From positions 180,961 through 234,845 of the forward strand of contig NZ_BMRG01000004.1 of assembly GCF_014648515.1 (NCBI RefSeq): a stretch of 53,885 nt of DNA. The letters run 5' to 3'. Below, piece after piece: positions 27,036-33,720 of the stretch. The notes under the pieces were generated by a model. That model was not told the DNA's origin and searched no databases. It saw nothing but the letters and a program-made list of their open reading frames with translations. The position numbers and the translations under genes were made by a program. Position 1 is the stretch's first letter. Every line of letters begins with the position of its first letter. The DNA is from Saccharothrix coeruleofusca (GTDB taxonomy: Bacteria > Actinomycetota > Actinomycetes > Mycobacteriales > Pseudonocardiaceae).

Positions 27036-28261
27036 CGGCCGCTCCCTTCCAGCGGCAGCTCCGCGAACACCCGCCAGCCCCGGTCGTCGGGGCCCGCGGC
27101 GAACCGGCCGCCGAGCAGCTCCACTCGCTCCCGCATCCCGAGCAGACCGTAGCCCGCGTCCCCGGTGGCCGGGGCACCGCGCCCGTCGTCGGCGACCACC
27201 AGCCGCAGGACCCCCGCGAACGCGGACAGCCGCACCTCGACCTCGGTCGGCGAGTCGGCGTGCCGCCGGGCGTTGGCCAGCGACTCCTGGACCAGTCGCA
27301 GCACCGAGCGGCCCACCTCGGGCGGCACGTCCTGCTCCAGCTCCACGCACGTGCGCACCGGCAACCCGTCCTGCCCGGCCCGCTTGGCCGCGGCCAGCAC
27401 GTCCGCGCGCAGGTCGACGGTCGCTTCCGCGGTCGCGTCGTCGCCTTGACGCAGCGTGCCCACCAGCCGTCGCATCGCTGACAGGGCATCCGTGCCGGTG
27501 CTGACGATGCCCGGCAGCAGCCGGTGGGCCGCGGTCGGGTCGTTCCCGGCCACCTCCAGGGCGGCTTGGGCCTGCACCACCATCCCGGACACGTGGTGGG
27601 CGACCACGTCGTGCAGCTCGCGGGCCAGCGAGATCCGCTCCTCCCGGCGCACCCTCGACTCCGCGCCGATGAGGGCCCGGTTCCGCTCCGCGTCCCGACC
27701 CCGCAGGTACAGCCCCACCACGACGGTGAGCGCGAACAGCAGGACGGTCGCCAGCGCGTCGGACGAGTCGCCGATGACGCGGACGAGCACGGGGTCGCGC
27801 ACCACCGCGCCGACCGCCGCCGCCACGCAGAGCGCGGTCACCGACAGCGCCGCCTGCCTGGCAGGCGCCTGCCGCACCGCCAGCGTCACCAGCACCGCGC
27901 ACGCCGCGGTCTCGGCCGGGGTCAGCGGGCTGACCACGGCAGGCAGCACGGCGTTGAGCCAGCGGTCCGCGGTGGACGCGACCAGCAGCCACCCGGCGGC
28001 CAGCAGCGACGCGCGCACCGGGGTCCGGACGGCCAGCACCGCCAGCCCGATCACCGGCCACGTCAGCAGCCACGCGGCCAGCTCCCGGTGGGCGCCGAAC
28101 CGGAACCCCGGCAGCATCTCCAAGACCAGCAGCACCGCGAGGCAAAACCCGACGAGTACCGGGACACGTCGCTCGTTGAGGGGAAGTCCGTCCACGTGGG
28201 GCACCGTACGGAGGCGCGCGGCGGGCCACCTCGGCCGGCGGGTCGCACTCGCCTCGGTCAT
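27032..28261 (-). CDS. sensor histidine kinase, HisKA_3/NarL type
   Basis: A 409-residue membrane kinase. Residues about 33-190 hold five or six hydrophobic helices (VPVLVGFCLAVLLVLEML, VIGLAVLAV, ATVLLFALTVVVGLYL). The HisKA_3 dimerisation helix has the phospho-acceptor H217 in SLARELHDVVAHHVSGMV. The ATPase domain shows LRLVQESLANARRHA (N box), VVADDGRGAP (G1) and GYGLLGMRERVELLGG (G2). It phosphorylates the coupled response regulator. I chose ATG 28261; the in-frame upstream extension crosses the repeat region. No sensor domain is obvious, so the signal is probably perceived in the membrane. Confidence 0.93.
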   Translation of the reverse strand: MTEASATRRPRWPAARLRTVPHVDGLPLNERRVPVLVGFCLAVLLVLEMLPGFRFGAHRELAAWLLTWPVIGLAVLAVRTPVRASLLAAGWLLVASTADRWLNAVLPAVVSPLTPAETAACAVLVTLAVRQAPARQAALSVTALCVAAAVGAVVRDPVLVRVIGDSSDALATVLLFALTVVVGLYLRGRDAERNRALIGAESRVRREERISLARELHDVVAHHVSGMVVQAQAALEVAGNDPTAAHRLLPGIVSTGTDALSAMRRLVGTLRQGDDATAEATVDLRADVLAAAKRAGQDGLPVRTCVELEQDVPPEVGRSVLRLVQESLANARRHADSPTEVEVRLSAFAGVLRLVVADDGRGAPATGDAGYGLLGMRERVELLGGRFAAGPDDRGWRVFAELPLEGSGR

Positions 28262-28325
28262 CCGGCCGATGCGGACGTGGTCATGCGCGCAAACCTCAGT
28301 GCGGCAGGACGAACCCGCCACGTCT

Positions 28326-28424
28326 GCAAGTACCACCGGGTCCTCCTGAACGGGCCGCTATCCGCCACCTGACCGGCGCGGGTAGCGGTTACGCGCGCGA
28401 GGACACCGGTCGGGTGGTACTTGC
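28326..28424. repeat. inverted pair of a dispersed repeat (GCAAGTACCACC core)
   Basis: GCAAGTACCACC at 28326-28337 is the exact complement of 28413-28424, and inside these arms GTCCTC (28341-28346) pairs with GAGGAC (28399-28404). The right arm, read on the minus strand, is GCAAGTACCACCCGACC and equals 17518-17534. The structure lies between the regulator (whose last codons it overlaps) and the start of the histidine-kinase gene, so it may also act as a terminator. Confidence 0.65.
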
Positions 28425-29507
28425 GGGCGTGCCGCAAGAGGTGCGGACGGCGAGGGTGGGCCACAGGGCCACCCGGTGCACCGGCCGGTCCAGCGGGTCG
28501 GTGATCCGCGCCAGCGCGAGTTGCGCGGCCAGCGCGCCGAGGCGGTGCTTCTGCGGCCTCACCGCCGTCAGCGGGGGATCGGAGGCGGCGGCCACCTCGT
28601 CGTCGTAGGAGACCACCGCGAGGTCGCCGGGCACCTCCACACCGCGCTGCCGCGCCAGGTCCAGCACCCCGATCGCCTCCCGGTCGGCGTGCACCAGCAG
28701 CGCCCGCACGCCGCTGCCCGCGCACTGGTCCAGCACCTCCTCGCACGCCGCGGCCCACCCCGGCGACCCGTACGGCGGGACCTCCACCACGGGGACGCCC
28801 TGCGCGGACATCCCCAGCGACGCCAGCGCGGCGGCCCACCCCGCGCGGATCGCGGCGCTGTGCGGGCTGTGGCGGGAGGCCACCAGGCCCACCCGCCGGT
28901 GGCCCAGCGTCGCCAGGTGCCGCACGGCCAGCCCGGCGCCCAGCGAGTGGTCGGTCACCGCCGCGTCCAGCGCCACGGTGGGCAGTTCCGGCGGCGGCAC
29001 CCGCTCGACGAGCACCACCGGCACGTCCAGTCCGTCCAACCAGCGCAGCAGTTCCGCCCCGGCCCGGCCGCTGGTGCTGGGCGCGACGAGCAGCGCCCGC
29101 ACGCCCCGGTCCAGCAGTTCGGCCACCTGTCTGCGGTCCTCGGCCGGGTCGTAGCACGACGTGCGCAGCACCAGCCGCCCGCCCGCCGCCGCGACCGCGG
29201 TCTGCGCGCCCTGGATGATCGCGGGCCAGTAGTACTCCACCGACGGGGCCACCATGCCCATCAGGGCGTGCGGGGCGGTGGGACCGACCAGCGCGTGCGG
29301 TTCGTGGGAGGGGTGTTGCCCGTGGCGGGGCAGCGTGATCCCGCCGTGCACCCGCACCACCAGGCCCCGGTCGGCCAGCGCGGTCACGTCCCGCCGAACG
29401 GTCACCGGGGTGACGCCCAGCCGCGCCACCAGCTCCGCCAGCCGCACCGCGCCCTGTTCGCGGACCGCGGTGAGGATCAGCTCGTAGCGCTGCGCCGCCA
29501 GCCTCAT
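28389..29507 (-). CDS. chimeric regulator: DeoR-type HTH with LacI-type sensor domain
   Basis: A 372-residue transcription factor. Residues 1-60 are a DeoR-type winged HTH (RYELILTAVREQGAVRLAEL, LGVTPVTVRRDVTALADRGL, VRVHGG). From about residue 85 the protein is a LacI/GalR periplasmic-binding-protein-like sensor (MGMVAPSVEYYWPAIIQGAQ, LLDRGVRALLVAPS, LGHRRVGLVASRHS, LAVVSYDDEVAAASDPPLTAVRPQ, ALWPTLAVRTSCG). This domain combination is typical of actinomycete sugar regulators. It is divergent from the oligosaccharide importer operon at 29653 and is its likely regulator. Its last codons (ASTTRPVSSRA) coincide with the dispersed repeat. ATG 29507 follows AGGCAGG. Confidence 0.9.
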   Translation of the reverse strand: MRLAAQRYELILTAVREQGAVRLAELVARLGVTPVTVRRDVTALADRGLVVRVHGGITLPRHGQHPSHEPHALVGPTAPHALMGMVAPSVEYYWPAIIQGAQTAVAAAGGRLVLRTSCYDPAEDRRQVAELLDRGVRALLVAPSTSGRAGAELLRWLDGLDVPVVLVERVPPPELPTVALDAAVTDHSLGAGLAVRHLATLGHRRVGLVASRHSPHSAAIRAGWAAALASLGMSAQGVPVVEVPPYGSPGWAAACEEVLDQCAGSGVRALLVHADREAIGVLDLARQRGVEVPGDLAVVSYDDEVAAASDPPLTAVRPQKHRLGALAAQLALARITDPLDRPVHRVALWPTLAVRTSCGTPASTTRPVSSRA

Positions 29508-29570
29508 CGCACCTGCCTCACCCGGACGGCGCACGCGCAACCCATCACCGGCATATCAGTTCCGATCGAC

Positions 29571-29605
29571 TTTGATCGTTCCTGTTCGTTTCGTTGACCT
29601 TGACT
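29571..29605. promoter_or_regulatory. candidate operator/promoter of the importer operon
   Basis: The stretch TTTGATCGTTCCTGTTCG at 29571-29588, followed by TTTCGTTGACC, holds overlapping TTCGTT direct repeats and GATCG units spaced at about ten bases (29564-29568, 29573-29577). Such short direct repeats suit DeoR-type HTH proteins. TTGACC (29594-29599) and TATGCC (29605-29610) resemble promoter hexamers but their spacing is not standard. Confidence 0.35.
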
Positions 29606-29613
29606 ATGCCACG

Positions 29614-29641
29614 CGCTGGAGTGATGTCCACCACTCCAGCG
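29614..29641 (+). promoter_or_regulatory. stem-loop abutting the ribosome-binding site of the importer lipoprotein
   Basis: CGCTGGAGTG (29614-29623) and CACTCCAGCG (29632-29641) form a perfect 10-bp stem with an eight-base loop. The last stem base is the first G of the ribosome-binding site GGGAGGA (29641-29647) before ATG 29653. It could be an operator or a leader RNA structure affecting ribosome access. Confidence 0.5.
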
Positions 29642-29652
29642 GGAGGACGGCG

Positions 29653-30951
29653 ATGGCGCTGCGTTCTCGGCGTGCGGTCCTGCGCGCCTCACTGGCACTG
29701 GGGTCGCTCACTCTCGCGGGCTGCTCCTCCTCGGCGGCCCCGCCGGGCGCGACCCGCGTCCGCGTCTGGTCGTGGCTGACCGGCATGGACCGCTACGTGG
29801 CCGCGTTCAACGCCTCGCGACGCGACGTCTTCGTGGAGCTGAGCGTGATCGCCGCCGGTCTGTCGGGCGGCTACGCCCAGCAGAGCAACGCCATCCGCGG
29901 CCACAACGCGCCGGACGTCCTGCACGTGGAGTACCAGGGCCTGCCGCAGATCCTGCTCACCGGCGGCCTGCGCGAGCTGACCGACGACGTGGCCGACCTG
30001 GCCGACGGCTACTCCCCGGCGGCCTGGCGCGGCGTGCGCCCGGACGGGCGCACCTGGGCGGTGCCGATGGACCTGGCGCCCATGGTCTTCTACCACCGCG
30101 AGGACCTGTTCGACGCGCACGGCATCGCGGTGCCGCGCACCTGGGCGGAGTTCGGCTCGGCCGCGCGGGCGGTCCGCGAGGTGGACCCGGCCGCCCGCAT
30201 CACCACCTTCCCGCTCAACGACGGGTCGTTCTTCGCCGGGATGTGCTGGCAGGCGGGCGATCCGTGGTGGAGCGTCGACGGCGACGCCTGGCGGGTGGAC
30301 ATCGCGGGCGCGGGCACCCTGCGCACGGCGGCCCACTGGCAGGACATGATCGCAGGCGACCTGGTGGCCGGGCTGGTCCACGGCTCGCAGGACTGGATCG
30401 CCGCGATGCACGAGGGCAGGCTGTGGGGCCTGCTGGGCGCGTCGTGGAGCGTCGGCACGCTCAACCGGTCCATCCCGCAGGACGCCGGGCGCTGGGCCGT
30501 CACCACCATGCCCACCTGGGACGGCGCACCCGCCAACGGCATCCAGGGCGGCACCGCGTTCGGCGTCTCCGCGGAGAGCCGGGTGCCGGAGGCCGCCGTG
30601 GAGTTCCTGCGCTGGCTGAGCACCGACCCCGAGGTGCCGCGCATCGGCTCCGCGTTCACCACGCCGTTCCCGGCCCACCTGCCGAGCAGGCAGGTCGCCC
30701 GCGACGCCTACCGGGGCGGCTACTTCCTCGGCGACCCGGTCTACGACGTGCTCGACGAGGCCGCGCGCCGGGTGCCGGACTGGACGTGGGGGCCGAACGC
30801 GCTGCGCGTGTTCTCCACCGCCGCCGACCGCTTCGGCCCGGTGCGCACCGGCCGCGCCACCCTGCCCGACGCGGTGCGGCGCCTGCAGGACGACGCCGTG
30901 GCCGACCTCAGGGCCAGGGGCCTGTCGGTGCGCGAGGGGAGGCGGGCATGA
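29653..30951 (+). CDS. oligosaccharide ABC transporter, substrate-binding lipoprotein
   Basis: A 432-residue exported lipoprotein of the family-1 (MalE-like) binding proteins. The lipobox is LTLAGC with lipidated C24, after an RSRR-containing N-terminus. Family features include VRVWSWLTGMDRYVAAFNAS, DVLHVEYQGLPQILLTGGLREL, and TWAVPMDLAPMVFYHREDLFDAHG. Several exposed aromatic residues (WQAGDPWWSVDGDAW) could stack on sugars. It is the first gene of an operon with two permeases, each overlapping the next by ATGA or GTGA. Context suggests galacto-oligosaccharides, probably acidic ones released by the GH30 enzyme of the same operon; this is inference. It is divergent from the chimeric regulator. 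Confidence 0.9.
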   Translation: MALRSRRAVLRASLALGSLTLAGCSSSAAPPGATRVRVWSWLTGMDRYVAAFNASRRDVFVELSVIAAGLSGGYAQQSNAIRGHNAPDVLHVEYQGLPQILLTGGLRELTDDVADLADGYSPAAWRGVRPDGRTWAVPMDLAPMVFYHREDLFDAHGIAVPRTWAEFGSAARAVREVDPAARITTFPLNDGSFFAGMCWQAGDPWWSVDGDAWRVDIAGAGTLRTAAHWQDMIAGDLVAGLVHGSQDWIAAMHEGRLWGLLGASWSVGTLNRSIPQDAGRWAVTTMPTWDGAPANGIQGGTAFGVSAESRVPEAAVEFLRWLSTDPEVPRIGSAFTTPFPAHLPSRQVARDAYRGGYFLGDPVYDVLDEAARRVPDWTWGPNALRVFSTAADRFGPVRTGRATLPDAVRRLQDDAVADLRARGLSVREGRRA

Positions 30952-31874
30952 GCGTGCCGGTCCCGCGCGGACCCGCCGTCGCGACGCCGCCCGCCGCGCG
31001 GGTGCCGCGACGCCGCGAGCGCGGGGTGGCCGGACTGCTGCTGGCCGGGCCCTTCGCGCTGCTGCTGGCGGGCACCGTGCTGGCCCCGGTGCTGTACGCG
31101 CTGTACCTGAGCCTGTTCACCGAACGCCTGGCAGGACTGGGCTTCGACGGCCCGCGACAGGTCTTCACCGCCATGGGCAACTACGCCGCCGTGCTCGGCG
31201 ACCGGGCGTTCCACGACAGCCTGGGCAACGTCGCGCTGTTCGCCCTGGTGCACATCCCGGTCATGCTGGGCGCGGCGCTGCTGCTGGCCCTGCTGCTGGA
31301 CTCCGCGGTGGTGCGGCTGCGGCAGCTGTGGTCGCTGGCGGTGTTCCTGCCGCACGTGGTGCCGGTGGTGATCGGCGGGCTGGTGTGGGCCTACCTCTAC
31401 AGCCCCGGCATCGGCCCGCTGGCGGCGGTGCTGCCCTTCGACCCGCTCAGCGACGTCGGCGTCCTGCCGTCGGTGGTCAACATGGCCACCTGGCAGTGGA
31501 CCGGCTACAACATGGTCATCTTCTACACCGCGTTGCAGGCGGTGCCGCGCGAGGTGGTGGAGGCCGCGCGCGCCGACGGAGCCGGGCCGGTCCGCGTCGC
31601 CCTGTCGGTCAAGGTGCCGATGGTGCGGCCCACCGCCTTCGTGGCACTGGTGTTCACCGTGATCGGCTCGCTGCAGCTGTTCACCGAACCGCTGGTGCTG
31701 CGCGGTTTCACCGGCTCGGTGACCAGCACCTGGACCCCGAGCCTCTACGTGTACGAGGCGGCGTTCATCGCGGGCGACCACGGCCGTGCCGCCGCCGCGT
31801 CGGTGCTGCTGGCGGTGGTCTGCGCCGCGCTCTCGGCGCTGGTGATGCGCCTGTCCGCGAGGAGGTCGGGGTGA
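30948..31874 (+). CDS. oligosaccharide ABC transporter permease (MalF-like)
   Basis: A 308-residue membrane protein with six hydrophobic helices (GLLLAGPFALLLAGTVLAPV, LWSLAVFLPHVVPVVIGGLV, TAFVALVFTVIGSLQLF and others). The EAA loop that contacts the ATPase is VVEAARADGAGPVRVALSVK, then VPMVRPT. The ATG (30948) overlaps the stop of the binding-protein gene (ATGA), so they are translationally coupled. It pairs with the next permease. Confidence 0.93.
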   Translation: MSVPVPRGPAVATPPAARVPRRRERGVAGLLLAGPFALLLAGTVLAPVLYALYLSLFTERLAGLGFDGPRQVFTAMGNYAAVLGDRAFHDSLGNVALFALVHIPVMLGAALLLALLLDSAVVRLRQLWSLAVFLPHVVPVVIGGLVWAYLYSPGIGPLAAVLPFDPLSDVGVLPSVVNMATWQWTGYNMVIFYTALQAVPREVVEAARADGAGPVRVALSVKVPMVRPTAFVALVFTVIGSLQLFTEPLVLRGFTGSVTSTWTPSLYVYEAAFIAGDHGRAAAASVLLAVVCAALSALVMRLSARRSG

Positions 31875-32713
31875 TCCGGTCGCGCTGGACGTCGGTCCCG
31901 GCGGTGCACCTGGTGCTGCTGCTGGCCGCGCTCTACAGCCTGCTGCCGCTGGTGTGGCTGGCCACCTCGGCCACCAAGTCGCTCGGCGAGTTCTCCACCA
32001 CCAGCCCGTTCGAGCTCGGCCAGTGGCACCTGGGTGCCAACCTGGCGGCGCTGTTCGCCCAGGAGGGCGGGATCTTCCTGGTCTGGGTGGGCAACTCCGC
32101 GTTCTACGCGGGCGGCGGCGCGGTGCTCGGCGCGCTGATCTGCGCCGCCTGCGGCTACGCCATCGCCAAGACCAGGTTCCCCGGCAGGCGGCTGCTGTTC
32201 GCGCTCACCCTCGCGGGCGTGCTGGTGCCCACCACGGCGCTGGCGCTGCCGCTGTACCTGCTGGCCTCCCAGCTGCGCGTGGTGGACACCGCGCTGGCGG
32301 TGTTCCTGCCGCTGCTGACCAACCCGTTCGGCGTCTACCTGGCCAGGGTCTACGCCGAGGCCGCGGTGCCCGACGAGGTGCTGGAGGCCGCGCGCGTCGA
32401 CGGAGCGGGCGAGCTGCGGACCTTCTTCGCCGTGGCGCTGCCGATGATGCGGCCCGGCGTGGTGACCGTGCTGCTGTTCCAGTTCGTCGGGATCTGGAAC
32501 AACTTCTTCCTGCCGCTGGTCCTGCTGACCGACCCGGAGCTGTTCCCGCTCAGCCTGGGGCTGTTCCAGTGGAGCACCCGCCAGTCGCAGTTCCCGCAGT
32601 ACACGCCGCTGGTGGTGACCGGATCGCTGCTGGCGGTGCTGCCGCTGGTGGTGGCGTTCCTGGTGCTGCGGCGGCAGTGGCGAGCCGGGCTGGCGGCGGG
32701 GAGCGCGCGGTGA
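31871..32713 (+). CDS. oligosaccharide ABC transporter permease (MalG-like)
   Basis: A 280-residue membrane protein starting at GTG 31871, overlapping the upstream stop (GTGA). Helices include AVHLVLLLAALYSLLPLVWL, GAVLGALICAACGYAIAKT (the N-x-x-x-x-A-Y-A-x-A helix typical of MalG-like permeases) and LVVTGSLLAVLPLVVAFLVL. The EAA loop is VLEAARVDGAGELRTFFAVA, then LPMMRPG. No dedicated ATPase of the MalK type is encoded in this operon, so energisation would depend on a shared ATPase (MsiK-like) elsewhere in the genome. Confidence 0.93.
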   Translation: MIRSRWTSVPAVHLVLLLAALYSLLPLVWLATSATKSLGEFSTTSPFELGQWHLGANLAALFAQEGGIFLVWVGNSAFYAGGGAVLGALICAACGYAIAKTRFPGRRLLFALTLAGVLVPTTALALPLYLLASQLRVVDTALAVFLPLLTNPFGVYLARVYAEAAVPDEVLEAARVDGAGELRTFFAVALPMMRPGVVTVLLFQFVGIWNNFFLPLVLLTDPELFPLSLGLFQWSTRQSQFPQYTPLVVTGSLLAVLPLVVAFLVLRRQWRAGLAAGSAR

Positions 32714-33720
32714 GGCGCCCGGAGGCGCTGCTGGTGATGAGCCGGGAGACGATGCGCGTGCAGTTCGGCGCGGCCGAGCTGGCGCGGCTGCGGGAACTGG
32801 CCGGGGTGGGCGACCCGCTGGTGACCGACGAGCTGCGGTCGCCGGAGGTGCGCTCCCGCCTGGCCGAGGTGGAGGTGCTGCTGACCTCGTGGGGCTGTCC
32901 GCCGCTGGACGAGGCGGTGCTGCGCGCCGCACCCCGGCTGCGGGCGGTCCTGCACGCGGCGGGCAGCGTGCGCGGCCACGTCGGCGACGCGGTGTTCGAC
33001 CGAGGGCTGCGGGTCACCACCGCGGCGGGTGTCAACGCCGAACCCGTCGCCCAGTACACGGTCGCGGCGGTGCTGTGGGCGTTGAAGAAGGTGCCCTTCC
33101 TGGCCGCCGACGCGCGCGCCCACCGCGAGGACTGGAGCTATCGGGAGCGCCGGGGCGAGCTGTCGGCCAGGGACCGGACGGTGGTGCTGGTCGGCTTCTC
33201 CCGCGTTGGCCGCCGGGTGGTGGACCTGTTGCGCCGCTTGGACTTCCCGCGCCTGCTGGTGGTGGACCCGGTGGCCGACCCGGCGGCGGTGCGCGCGGCG
33301 GGCGCGGTGCCGGTGGCGCTGGCGGAGGCGCTGCCGCAGGCGGACGTGCTGAGCCTGCACGCGCCCGCGCTGCCGCGGACCCGGCACCTGATCGGGGCCG
33401 CCGAGCTGGCCGCGCTGCCGCCGGGGGCGACGCTGGTCAACACCGCGCGGGGGGTGCTGGTGGACACCGCGGCGCTGGAGCGGGCCTGCGCGGTGGACGG
33501 GCTGCACGCCGTCCTCGACGTCACCGACCCGGAGCCGCTGCCCGCCTCCTCCCCGCTATACGACCTGCCGAACGTGCTGATCAGCCCGCACGTCGCGGGG
33601 TCGCTGGGGTCGGAGACGCGGCGGATGAGCGCGGCGGCGCTGGACGAGCTGGAGCGCTACGGGGCCGGGCTGCCCCCGCTGGCCCCGGTGACCAGGCGGG
33701 CGCTGGCGGTGGAGGCGTGA
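32710..33720 (+). CDS. D-2-hydroxyacid dehydrogenase family protein
   Basis: A 336-residue cytoplasmic NAD(P)-dependent enzyme. The Rossmann glycine motif is VVLVGFSRVGRRVVDLL (about residue 160), the acidic NAD-selecting position LLVVDPVAD follows. Active-site residues are visible as VNTARGVLVDTAAL (Arg, about residue 243), DVTDPEPLP (Glu) and ISPHVAGS (His, about residue 300). The catalytic core matches glycerate/phosphoglycerate dehydrogenase-like enzymes. GTG 32710 overlaps the permease stop. Its place in the operon suggests a role in metabolising the imported sugar acid or an intermediate, but the substrate is unknown; hydroxypyruvate, glyoxylate or a sugar-derived 2-keto acid are options. 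Confidence 0.9.
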   Translation: MRRPEALLVMSRETMRVQFGAAELARLRELAGVGDPLVTDELRSPEVRSRLAEVEVLLTSWGCPPLDEAVLRAAPRLRAVLHAAGSVRGHVGDAVFDRGLRVTTAAGVNAEPVAQYTVAAVLWALKKVPFLAADARAHREDWSYRERRGELSARDRTVVLVGFSRVGRRVVDLLRRLDFPRLLVVDPVADPAAVRAAGAVPVALAEALPQADVLSLHAPALPRTRHLIGAAELAALPPGATLVNTARGVLVDTAALERACAVDGLHAVLDVTDPEPLPASSPLYDLPNVLISPHVAGSLGSETRRMSAAALDELERYGAGLPPLAPVTRRALAVEA

